A DNA stretch of 8,032 bases, from positions 1 to 8,032 of the forward strand of contig CANOCD010000043.1 in the NCBI GenBank assembly GCA_947564495.1, written 5' to 3'. The position numbers and the translations under genes were made by a program. The DNA comes from an uncultured Angelakisella sp. Lineage in GTDB: Bacteria > Bacillota > Clostridia > Oscillospirales > Ruminococcaceae. Below, piece after piece: positions 1 through 5,704 of the stretch (within the stretch, counting starts at the first letter, position 1; each line of letters opens with the position of its first letter). The notes below the pieces were generated by a model, which was given only the letters and a program-made list of their open reading frames with translations, did not search any database and had not been told where the DNA came from.

Positions 1-778
1 CGTGCTCCAGCAGGAACCACACCCCCTCGATGTCGTGGCCCGGGTTGACGGTGCGGCCCTCGGTGTAGTAGAGCCGGGGCGTCCCGTCCTCCGCCACGTT
101 CTCCAGAACGCATTTCAGCTCCGGCTTGACGTGGTAGCGGAAAATTTCATCCACGCACTGAGCGGCCCGGTCCTCGTAGAGGGCCTTCCGCTCCGGGTCC
201 ACCCGCTCCATGGTGCCGGTGACGTTGAGGATGATCATGGGGCCGCCGAAGGAGCGGCCGGTCCGGGTCTCCGGGATGGTCTTGGGCCCCAGGCCGGCAG
301 GGTCCGCCATGCCGTGGTAAAGGTCCCAGTAGAGGTCATAGGCCCGGCGGGCCCGGGCAAGGTGCTCCGCCTCCCCGGTGACGCCGTAGTATTCGGCGTT
401 GGCCAGGGCGTAAAAAGCCTCGGAGAAGCAGTACCGCCGCTGGCGCAGGGGCTTCCCCTCGGCGGTGACGGTGAAGTACATCCGTCCCCCGGCGGCCCGG
501 TTGATGCAGTGGTCCTCCAAAAAGTCCAGGCAGCTCTTGGAGGCCGCCAGCCACTCCTCCCGCTTGCCGTAAACGGTGCAGAGGTGGGCGAACATCCAGC
601 CGCACCGGCCCTGCATCCAGACGCTCTTGTCGGTGGAGTAGACCTCCCCCTTGCGGTCCAGGCAGGTGTAAACGCCGCCGTGCTCCTTGTCCATCCCCTT
701 TTCCAGCCAGAAGCGGGCGCACCGCTCCAGCTCCTCCCGGGCCCAGGCCCGGGCCTCCTGCAAAGCCTTTGTGTTCAT
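1..778 (-). CDS. N-acylglucosamine 2-epimerase (AGE family), N-terminal part, runs off the left edge
   Basis: This gene reads leftward from the ATG at 778-776 and is still open at base 2, so 259 residues of an expected roughly 390-400 are present. Family members interconvert unphosphorylated ManNAc and GlcNAc in the cytoplasm. Reading the strand by hand gives the family hallmarks: GGVYTCLDRKGEVYSTDK at residues 34-51, WMQGR at 54-58 with the conserved Arg58, FSEAFYALANAEYY at 118-131, and NPGHDIEGVWFLLEH at 245-259 with His248, the position of a conserved active-site His in AGE enzymes. The C-terminal part of the alpha/alpha barrel is outside the window. The start is supported by an AAAGGAG site about 11 bases upstream, and a good promoter lies 60 bases further up. 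It is divergent from the ROK/nag cluster, and together with nanA this points to sialic acid use. A related cellobiose or mannose 2-epimerase is less likely because of the neighbours. It is not the phospho-sugar epimerase NanE, which has a different fold. Confidence 0.92.
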   Translation of the reverse strand, partial: MNTKALQEARAWAREELERCARFWLEKGMDKEHGGVYTCLDRKGEVYSTDKSVWMQGRCGWMFAHLCTVYGKREEWLAASKSCLDFLEDHCINRAAGGRMYFTVTAEGKPLRQRRYCFSEAFYALANAEYYGVTGEAEHLARARRAYDLYWDLYHGMADPAGLGPKTIPETRTGRSFGGPMIILNVTGTMERVDPERKALYEDRAAQCVDEIFRYHVKPELKCVLENVAEDGTPRLYYTEGRTVNPGHDIEGVWFLLEH

Positions 779-837
779 AAGCCAACGCTCTCCTTTCTGC
801 AATATCCCGCCATATAAAGGGGCCACGCTTTTTTCCC

Positions 838-866
838 AGTATATCACAGCGGGAAAAAGTTTTCAA
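838..866 (-). promoter_or_regulatory. sigma-A promoter of the epimerase gene
   Basis: Read on the minus strand, there is a -35 box TTGAAA (866-861), a 17-base spacer, and a -10 box TATACT (843-838) preceded by TGTGA, an extended -10. The predicted start of transcription is about 50-55 bases before the epimerase ATG. A near-palindrome, GAAAA-AG-TTTTC (853-864), sits across the spacer and the -35 box, a good place for a repressor. These are direct readings; activity is inferred. Confidence 0.8.
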
Positions 867-900
867 TTCTTATTTTCCCTGAAAAAAATTTTTATGAAAT
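851..900. promoter_or_regulatory. candidate shared operator region between the divergent promoters
   Basis: This AT-rich stretch lies in an otherwise GC-rich sequence. It carries TTTTCA at 860-865, TGAAAA at 880-885 and TGAAAT at 895-900, plus the inverted pair GGGAAAA (851-857) / TTTTCCC (873-879) and an A-tract palindrome AAAAATTTTT (884-893). Operators built from GAAA/TTTC arms are common for RpiR-type amino sugar and sialate repressors, so such a site is plausible here. No regulator gene is visible in the window, so which protein binds is unknown. The A-tracts could also act simply as UP elements. Confidence 0.4.
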
Positions 901-903
901 CCG

Positions 904-932
904 ATGACAGACCGGGGGGAATGTGATACAAT
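904..932 (+). promoter_or_regulatory. sigma-A promoter of the ROK-nagA-nagB cluster
   Basis: There is a -35 box ATGACA (904-909), an exact 17-base spacer, and a -10 box TACAAT (927-932) with an upstream TGA giving an extended -10. The predicted transcription start is near 939, leaving a leader of about 70 bases before the ATG at 1009. No other convincing promoter is seen before nagA or nagB, so this one probably drives the whole run of genes up to the DUF624 protein. Confidence 0.82.
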
Positions 933-943
933 AAGGATGTATC

Positions 944-973
944 CGGCCTTGGGCGGAGGGTCCGCCCGGGCCG
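944..973 (+). other. strong hairpin at the 5' end of the cluster's leader RNA
   Basis: GGGCGGA (951-957) pairs with TCCGCCC (961-967) around a GGG loop. After a one-base bulge the stem continues with CGGCC (944-948) against GGCCG (969-973). This makes a stem of about 12-13 pairs starting only a few bases after the predicted transcription start. No T-run follows, so it is not an intrinsic terminator. A 5'-terminal hairpin of this kind could protect the mRNA; that role is inferred. Confidence 0.6.
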
Positions 974-1008
974 AGCCGACGGACAGATAAATTAGGAGGT
1001 AATCGACG

Positions 1009-2391
1009 ATGAAATTTGCCGGCATTGAGGTCCCTGTGAAAAACACGCCCCCCCTGGACCCCGGGTTCCTGCCCATCCTGAAGTTCAACCGCGCCTTCCT
1101 GTCCACCGCCAAAAAGCCGGTGGACATCGCCGTGGAGCGTTCCGGCGGCCAGATGGCGGTCTGCCACACCTTTGTCCACGGCACCCCGGAGATGGAAAAG
1201 GCCGACCGGTACTATGTCAACCGCCTGGTCAAGACCATCCTGTGGATGAAGGGCGGCTTCAAGGTCTACGTGGCCGGGGAGGAATGCGTGGCCCGGTATC
1301 TCCAGGAGGACTTCTGCTCCGGGGGCATCCAGGACTTTGACTTCGACTACATGGCCAATGTCTTTGAGCACCCCTTCCAGGTGGTGTTCTGCGACAAGGT
1401 CCCCGAGGCCAAGGACGACCCCAAGGCCATCGGCCGGCACATGGACGGCTGCCGCATCGGCTTTGACGCCGGCGGGTCCGACCGGAAGGTCTCGGCGGTG
1501 GTGGACGGGGAGACGGTCTACTCCGAGGAAGTGGTCTGGTTCCCCAAGGTGAACTCCGACCCCCAGTACCACTACGACGGCATCGTGGCGGCCATGAAGT
1601 CCGCCGCCGAGCATATGCCCCGGGTGGACGCCGTGGGCATCAGCTCCGCCGGGGTGTACATCGACAACCGCACCATGAACGCCTCCCTCTTCCTCCAGGT
1701 GCCCAAGGACCTCTTTGACGCCAAGGTGAAGGACATCTACATCCGGGCGGTCACCGACACCTTCGGGGACGTCCCCTACGCCGTGGTCAACGACGGCGAC
1801 GTCTCCGCCCTGGCCGGGGCCATGAGCCTGGAGGACAACAACGTCCTGGGCATCGCCATGGGCACCAGCGAGGCGGTGGGCTACGTGGACAGCGAGGGCC
1901 GGATCACCGGGTGGCTGAATGAATTGGCCTTCGTGCCGGTGGACGTGAACCCCGAGGCCATGCGGGACGAGTGGAGCGGCGACATCGGCTGCGGGGTGAA
2001 GTATTTCTCCCAGGATTCGGTGATCAAGCTGGCCCCCGCCGCCGGCATCGACCTGGACCCCGCCCTCTCCCCCGCCGAAAAGCTGAAGGTGGTCCAGGGC
2101 CTCATGGCCGAGGACGACCCCCGGGCCGCCAAGATCTACGCCTCCATCGGCACCTACCTGGGCCACTCCCTGGCCTACTACTATGACCTCTACGGCTTCA
2201 AATACGTCCTGCTCCTGGGCCGGGTCATGTCCGGCAAGGGCGGCGACATCCTCTTTGAGACCACCAAGAAGGTCCTGGCGGATGAATATCCCGAGCTGGA
2301 GGGCAAACTCCAGCTGACCCTCCCCGACGAGAAGTTCCGCCGGGTGGGCCAGTCCATGGCCGCCGCCTCCCTGCCCGAGATCAAAAAATAA
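1009..2391 (+). CDS. ROK-like sugar kinase homologue, candidate GlcNAc kinase
   Basis: This 460-residue cytoplasmic protein has a perfect AGGAGG site 9 bases before its ATG. Residues about 148-460 show a ROK/actin-like ATPase core: the phosphate loop GFDAGGSDRK at 151-160 followed by a beta-hairpin, AVGISSAGVYIDN at 208-220, VVNDGDVSALAGA at 259-271 where Asp262 matches the ROK catalytic Asp of the ENDAN motif, LGIAMGTSEAVG at 280-291, and LLLGRVMSGKGGD at 401-413. Oddities: the first 145 residues are an extension not found in ordinary ROK kinases of about 300 residues and show no obvious helix-turn-helix; the zinc motif CxCGxxGCxE is reduced to a single Cys at 328 (DIGCGVKYF); and the usual GEIGH becomes NELAF. 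The pathway needs a kinase for the GlcNAc made by the unphosphorylated epimerase, and this gene leads the nag cluster, so GlcNAc kinase is the best guess. A ManNAc kinase or a sugar-sensing non-enzyme remains possible. Confidence 0.8.
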   Translation: MKFAGIEVPVKNTPPLDPGFLPILKFNRAFLSTAKKPVDIAVERSGGQMAVCHTFVHGTPEMEKADRYYVNRLVKTILWMKGGFKVYVAGEECVARYLQEDFCSGGIQDFDFDYMANVFEHPFQVVFCDKVPEAKDDPKAIGRHMDGCRIGFDAGGSDRKVSAVVDGETVYSEEVVWFPKVNSDPQYHYDGIVAAMKSAAEHMPRVDAVGISSAGVYIDNRTMNASLFLQVPKDLFDAKVKDIYIRAVTDTFGDVPYAVVNDGDVSALAGAMSLEDNNVLGIAMGTSEAVGYVDSEGRITGWLNELAFVPVDVNPEAMRDEWSGDIGCGVKYFSQDSVIKLAPAAGIDLDPALSPAEKLKVVQGLMAEDDPRAAKIYASIGTYLGHSLAYYYDLYGFKYVLLLGRVMSGKGGDILFETTKKVLADEYPELEGKLQLTLPDEKFRRVGQSMAAASLPEIKK

Positions 2392-2408
2392 GCGGCCCGG
2401 TGGCCGCT
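2391..2408 (+). other. hairpin overlapping the ROK-like gene's stop codon
   Basis: AGCGGCC (2391-2397) and GGCCGCT (2402-2408) form a perfect 7-pair stem with a CGGT loop, starting on the last base of the TAA stop. No T-run follows, so termination is unlikely. It may mark an mRNA 3' boundary or slow decay. Confidence 0.5.
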
Positions 2409-2437
2409 GACACACCCTGCCTACCCTACAGGGTGAC

Positions 2438-2502
2438 TTAGGGAGTGCCTGGAGTCATAAGCCGCAAAAGGCAGGACCCCCTAACCGCTTATGCTCCAGG
2501 CA
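2438..2502 (+). repeat. palindromic intergenic element, copy A (between the ROK-like gene and nagA)
   Basis: The outer arms are TGCCTGGAGTCATAAGC (2446-2462) and GCTTATGCTCCAGGCA (2487-2502), which pair over 16 positions with one bulged T. The interior carries GCAAAAGGC. Bases 2438-2472 match 5029-5062 at about 29 of 35 positions, beginning TTAGG and running through GTGCCTGGAG, CATA and GCAAA. The element therefore occurs twice in the window, each time shortly after a stop codon. A competing pairing of TTAGGG (2438-2443) with CCCTAA (2479-2484) is possible. There is no T-run, so it is not a terminator. I do not recognise it as a named RNA family. Confidence 0.6.
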
Positions 2503-2535
2503 GTTAGAATCAAAACAAAGGAGTGTTGTGAAAAG

Positions 2536-3648
2536 ATGCTCATCACAAACGCCGAGATATTCACAGGCAAAGGCTTTTCCCACGGGGGGATGGCCTTTGG
2601 GGAGACCATCCAGGCCATCGGCCGGATAGACGGTCCCGGGGACCTGGACGCCCAGGGCTGCTACCTTGTCCCGGGGCTGGTGGACATCCACACCCACGGG
2701 GCCATAGGGGAGGACTTCTCCGATGGCCGGGCCGAAGGGATGCCCATTCTCTCCAAGTATTACGCCGCCCACGGGGTGACCTCCTACCTGGCCACCACCA
2801 TGACCCTGAAGGAGCCGGTGCTCACCGAGGCCATGAAGGTCATCCGGGACGCCAAACGCCCCGAAAACGGGGCCAAGTGCGCCGGGGTCCACCTGGAGGG
2901 CCCCTTCCTGGGCTACGCCAAGCGGGGGGCCCAGGCCGCCGAGAACCTCCACAAGCCCGATGCCGAGATGTTCGCCCGGCTCAACGAGGTCAGCGGCGGG
3001 ATGGTGAAGATGGTCACGGTGGCCTGCGAGGAAGAAGGGGGGATGGAGTTCATCCGCAAGGTGTCCCCCGTCTGCACCGTCTCCCTGGGCCACTCCTCGG
3101 CCAACTACGACACCGCCCTGGAGGGCTTCCAGAGCGGGGCCACCCACGCCACCCACCTCTTCAACGGGATGGACCCCCTCCACCACCGCAACCCTGGCAT
3201 CATCGGAGCGGCCTTCCACGCCGGGGCCTCGGTGGAGCTCATCTGCGACGGGCTCCACATCCACCCGGAGGTCATCCGGATGGTCCACCAGATCTACGGG
3301 GAAAACCTCAACCTCATCTCCGATTCCCTGCGCTGCGCCGGGATGCCCGACGGGGACTACGAGCTGGGGGGCCAGCCCATCACCGTGAAGAACGGCAAGG
3401 CCACCCTCTCCGGCACCGACACTTTGGCGGGGTCCTCCATCTCCATGCTGGACGCCCTGCGGAACGTGGTGCGGTTCGGCCTCTCCCTCCCCGCCGCCGT
3501 CTACGCCGCCTCCACCGCCCCGGCCCGGGCCGCCAGGCTTTCTGACATCGGGGAACTCGCCGTGGGCAAAAAGGCCGACTTCCTCCTCCTGGACAAGGAC
3601 CTGGAGCTGAAGGCCGTTTATATCAACGGGAAAAAACTTGACATCTGA
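2536..3648 (+). CDS. nagA: N-acetylglucosamine-6-phosphate deacetylase
   Basis: NagA hydrolyses GlcNAc-6-P to GlcN-6-P and acetate in the cytoplasm, the committed step before NagB. The 370-residue product has the amidohydrolase (TIM-barrel) layout: a short N-terminal beta part (LITNAEIFTG), GLVDIHTHG at 47-55 with the HxH pair His52/His54, the metal-ligand Glu121 in HLEGPF, His186 in GHSSA, His207 in ATHLFNGM, DGLHIHPEV at 238-246, the catalytic Asp263 in ISDSLRCAG, and a C-terminal return to the small domain (GELAVGKKADFLLLD, 339-353). The reading frame is open further upstream to an ATG at 2491, but that start lies inside a palindromic repeat arm. AAAGGAG at 2517-2523 favours 2536, and the family-like sequence begins there. 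It follows the ROK-like gene by 144 bases and precedes nagB by 14, so all three are probably co-transcribed. Confidence 0.96.
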   Translation: MLITNAEIFTGKGFSHGGMAFGETIQAIGRIDGPGDLDAQGCYLVPGLVDIHTHGAIGEDFSDGRAEGMPILSKYYAAHGVTSYLATTMTLKEPVLTEAMKVIRDAKRPENGAKCAGVHLEGPFLGYAKRGAQAAENLHKPDAEMFARLNEVSGGMVKMVTVACEEEGGMEFIRKVSPVCTVSLGHSSANYDTALEGFQSGATHATHLFNGMDPLHHRNPGIIGAAFHAGASVELICDGLHIHPEVIRMVHQIYGENLNLISDSLRCAGMPDGDYELGGQPITVKNGKATLSGTDTLAGSSISMLDALRNVVRFGLSLPAAVYAASTAPARAARLSDIGELAVGKKADFLLLDKDLELKAVYINGKKLDI

Positions 3649-3662
3649 AAGGGGTAGTTACA

Positions 3663-4394
3663 ATGAGGATCATCGCCACAAAGGATTACGCCGAGCTGAG
3701 CCGGGCCACCGCCAGCCTCATCGCCGCCCAGGTGGTCTCCAAACCGGACAGCGTCCTGGGGCTGGCCACCGGCTCCAGCCCCATTGGGGCCTACCAGAAG
3801 CTCATCGAGTGGTACAAGGCCGGGGCTCTGGACTTCTCCGCCTGCTCTTCCCTCAACCTGGACGAGTACGTGGGGCTGACCAAGGACAACGACCAGAGCT
3901 ACGCCTACTTCATGCGGACCAATCTCTTTGACCACATCAACATCAAGCCCGAAAACCTCAATATTCCCGACGGGATGAACCCCGACGCCGCCGGGGAGTG
4001 CGCCCGGTACGACGCCGTCATCGAAAAGTTCGGCGGGGCGGACCTCCAGCTGCTGGGCATCGGCCGGAACGGGCACATCGGCTTCAACGAGCCCGGGGCC
4101 GCCTTTGTCCGGGGGACCAACTGCGTCCATCTGACCCAGAGCACCATCGACGCCAACAAGCGGTTCTTCGCCCGGGAGGAGGACGTCCCCCGGAAAGCCT
4201 ACACCATGGGCATCGGCGGCATCATGCTGGCCCGGAAGGTGGTCCTCATCGCCAGCGGGGCGGATAAGGCCGAGGCGGTAGCCAAGTCCTTCTTCGGGCC
4301 CATCACCCCGGAGGTCCCGGCCTCCATCCTCCAGCTCCACCGGGATTTCGTCCTGGTGGCGGATGAGGCGGCCCTGGCCAACATCCCGGGATGA
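3663..4394 (+). CDS. nagB: glucosamine-6-phosphate deaminase
   Basis: NagB converts GlcN-6-P to fructose-6-P and ammonia, passing amino sugars to glycolysis. The 243-residue protein matches the short B. subtilis-type enzyme. It has the phosphate-binding LGLATGSSPIGAY at 32-44, NLDEYVGL at 65-72 with Asp67 as the enolisation base, and GIGRNGHIGFNEPG at 132-145 containing Asn136, His138 and Glu143 of the ring-opening set. The short-form enzymes carry Asn where E. coli NagB has Asp141, so this is not a defect. It ends without the longer C-terminal part of the allosteric E. coli enzyme. The Shine-Dalgarno AAAGGGG lies 8 bases before the ATG and partly overlaps the end of nagA. Its stop codon overlaps the next gene's start (ATGA). 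Confidence 0.97.
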   Translation: MRIIATKDYAELSRATASLIAAQVVSKPDSVLGLATGSSPIGAYQKLIEWYKAGALDFSACSSLNLDEYVGLTKDNDQSYAYFMRTNLFDHINIKPENLNIPDGMNPDAAGECARYDAVIEKFGGADLQLLGIGRNGHIGFNEPGAAFVRGTNCVHLTQSTIDANKRFFAREEDVPRKAYTMGIGGIMLARKVVLIASGADKAEAVAKSFFGPITPEVPASILQLHRDFVLVADEAALANIPG

Positions 4395-5026
4395 ACCGCC
4401 TTTTCGACCCCCAGAACTTCTTCTTCCAGGCTTTGTCCTGGACGGTGGACCTTGTGGGGATCAGCCTGTTCTGGGCCATCCTCTGCCTGCCTGTTGTGAC
4501 CATCGTGCCGGCCACGGCGGCGCTGTACCACACCGCCGCCCTCTGCCTCCGGCGGGGGGAGAAGGGGGCCTTCCTGCGGTTCTTCCGGTCCTTCCTGGGG
4601 AACCTCCGGCAGGGGTGCCTCCTCTCCCTGGTCCTGGTCCCCTTGGGGCTGATCCTCGCCTGGGGGCAGAACGTGATGGCGGCGGCCTCCACCTATGTGG
4701 GGGGAGCGGCCACGGCGCTGTACGGGGTGTACTCGGTGGCGCTGGTGCTGCCCCTGGGGGCGGCGTGCTGGATGGTGGCGCTGCTGGGGCGGTTCGACTT
4801 CAGGACCAAAGAGCTGGCCCGGACGGCATTTGTGCTGACGGCGGGGCATCTGCCCAGCACGGTGCTGGTGATCCTGCTGGTCTGCGGGGCGGCGTTTTTG
4901 AGCCTGTTGTTTTTGCCGGGGCTGCTGCTTTTGCCGGCGATGGCGGGGATTCTGGTATCGCTGCCCCAGGAGCGGGTGTTCCGGAAGTACCTGCTGGAGG
5001 ACTACCAGGAGCCGCTGCGGTTCTAG
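4391..5026 (+). CDS. YesL/DUF624-family integral membrane protein
   Basis: This 211-residue protein begins at an ATG overlapping the nagB stop in an ATGA arrangement, so its translation is probably coupled to nagB. It starts with MNRLFDPQNFFFQALSWTVDLVGISLFWAI, then has the family-like LPVVTIVPATAALYHTA (33-49) and a basic loop, RRGEKGAFLRFFRSFLGNLRQG. Hydrophobic helices lie at about 19-38, 74-91, 106-132, 155-175 and 172-190, suggesting five membrane spans, and the tail is charged (QERVFRKYLLEDYQEPLRF). Members of this family recur in carbohydrate-use operons, but I know of no established biochemical function. It is not a complete transporter by its size and has no recognisable substrate-binding or ATPase motif. 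A role in supporting a sugar transporter is a guess. Confidence 0.78.
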   Translation: MNRLFDPQNFFFQALSWTVDLVGISLFWAILCLPVVTIVPATAALYHTAALCLRRGEKGAFLRFFRSFLGNLRQGCLLSLVLVPLGLILAWGQNVMAAASTYVGGAATALYGVYSVALVLPLGAACWMVALLGRFDFRTKELARTAFVLTAGHLPSTVLVILLVCGAAFLSLLFLPGLLLLPAMAGILVSLPQERVFRKYLLEDYQEPLRF

Positions 5027-5028
5027 CG

Positions 5029-5100
5029 TTAGGTGGTGCCTGGAGACATAGGCAGCAAAGGCTGTCCAGGCCAAGCACCCGGTAAAAATCGAGCCAGGCA
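5029..5100 (+). repeat. palindromic intergenic element, copy B (just after the DUF624 gene)
   Basis: This is the second copy of the element seen at 2438-2502. The left part (5029-5062) matches copy A closely. Outer arms TGCCTGG (5037-5043) and CCAGGCA (5094-5100) are kept, 64 bases end to end against 57 in copy A. A different inner fold is also strong: GGTGC (5035-5039) with GCACC (5075-5079), CTGGA (5040-5044) with TCCAG (5065-5069), and CAGC (5053-5056) with GCTG (5061-5064) around AAAG. It begins 3 bases after the TAG stop of the membrane protein gene. Confidence 0.6.
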
Positions 5101-5110
5101 AAGTTTAGGG

Positions 5111-5185
5111 CCGCCCTTTTCAAAGGGCGGTAGGGTCCAGGGGCGACGCCCCTGGTCGCCCTCCGCAGAGGGCGAAATACCCCTA
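5111..5185 (+). repeat. three-hairpin intergenic cassette
   Basis: Three perfect hairpins follow one another: CCGCCCTT (5111-5118) with AAGGGCGG (5123-5130); CCAGGGGCG (5137-5145) with CGCCCCTGG (5147-5155); TCGCCCTC (5156-5163) with GAGGGCGA (5168-5175). TAGGG (5131-5135) and CCCTA (5181-5185) can close the last two into one branched structure. The dense, precise pairing points to a structured RNA or a mobile-type intergenic repeat. Similar multi-hairpin repeats are, from memory, frequent in GC-rich gut clostridia, which needs a genome search to confirm. Confidence 0.65.
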
Positions 5186-5397
5186 GGCGCCAACGGTTGG
5201 CAGAACGCAAAGACCAGGCCGCAACCCCCGAAAAAAGCCCTCCAAAAAGGCCGTGCAAAAAATAACGGTGCTGGGAACGAAGGGCAGACTTTCTCTTTGC
5301 ACCCGCTGAAAGCGAAGTGACAGCCACGGCCGGTAACGAGCCTGCCCCAAACCCAGCCGCAGGAGCGCCTCTCGCTTCCGCCCTGTAGGCGCCGCCC

Positions 5398-5433
5398 TTC
5401 CGGACAGGGCCCCCCAGGGGCCCGAATCCGGAA
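5398..5433. repeat. nested 14-pair palindrome
   Basis: TTCCGGA (5398-5404) pairs with TCCGGAA (5427-5433). Inside it, GGGCCCC (5407-5413) pairs with GGGGCCC (5417-5423) around a CCA loop. An overlapping alternative pairs CCCTGT (5381-5386) with ACAGGG (5404-5409). No T-run is present on either side, so it is not a standard terminator. Confidence 0.6.
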
Positions 5434-5503
5434 CGGACGAGCCCCAGCCCACCCCCCATCCAGATCCAGAAAACCCAACAAAAAGAAAAGGAGGCCAACC
5501 GCC

Positions 5504-5704
5504 ATGAACAAAGAAACCCCCTCCCCGCTCCCGGTCATCCTCTACGGCATCACCGCCGCAGGCTGCGTGGCCAAGCTCCTGTGGGACATCTCCCAGGAGA
5601 AACCCTTCTTCCTCCAGGCCCTCTGCGCCGTCATCTGGCCGGTCCTCTTTGCCATGACCCTGCGAAACTACCTGGAGGAGTCCAAGGAGGCGGCCGAGGA
5701 GTGA
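5504..5704 (+). CDS. small two-helix membrane protein (first of a tandem pair)
   Basis: This 66-residue protein has a strong AGGAGG site (5489-5494) 9 bases before its ATG, which is the main evidence that it is real. It has two hydrophobic segments, at about 9-27 (LPVILYGITAAGCVAKLLW) and 37-53, separated by DISQEKPFF, and an acidic C-terminus (EESKEAAEE). Its stop overlaps the GTG start of the next gene. The product resembles the next one: both share VILYG, then a hydrophobic stretch, a short polar turn, a second helix, and LRxYL at the end. I do not recognise a family. It sits directly upstream of nanA with the same orientation, so a membrane-associated role linked to sialate uptake is possible but unproven. 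Confidence 0.7.
   Translation: MNKETPSPLPVILYGITAAGCVAKLLWDISQEKPFFLQALCAVIWPVLFAMTLRNYLEESKEAAEE

Larger units (their letters stand above)
5027..5503. other. 477-base gene-free, palindrome-rich intergenic region
   Basis: No credible gene lies here. The long reading frames on both strands are rich in Pro, Gly and Arg, run through the hairpins, and have no supported start. From left to right it holds palindromic element copy B (5029-5100), a three-hairpin cassette (5111-5185), a 13-base palindrome around 5190-5202, an inverted pair GTGCAAA/TTTGCAC (5253-5259 and 5296-5302), and a nested palindrome (5398-5433). I found no convincing promoter and no T-tailed terminator, so whether the following genes are read through from the nag cluster cannot be settled by eye. 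Confidence 0.7.

Noticed and set aside
2..817. A 271-codon plus-strand open frame at the left edge.
   Set aside because: It is the complement of the epimerase gene, whose minus-strand translation carries AGE motifs, a Shine-Dalgarno site and a promoter.
2391..2408. The hairpin at the ROK-like stop as an intrinsic terminator.
   Set aside because: No T-run follows the stem, and nagA downstream has no promoter of its own that I can find.
892..2415. A 507-codon minus-strand open frame opposite the ROK-like gene.
   Set aside because: It is antisense to a gene with clear ROK motifs and good start signals. Its product is a His/Val/Gly/Asp-rich string typical of a mirrored GC-rich frame, with no supported start.
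2491..2535. An earlier ATG for nagA at 2491.
   Set aside because: It lies within the right arm of a palindromic element, has no Shine-Dalgarno site and adds 15 residues not seen in the family. The ATG at 2536 has AAAGGAG upstream.
5029..5538. Open frames on both strands across the palindrome-rich intergenic region.
   Set aside because: They read through several perfect hairpins, are rich in Gly, Pro and Arg, and lack convincing start signals. They are better explained as artefacts of structured repeats.
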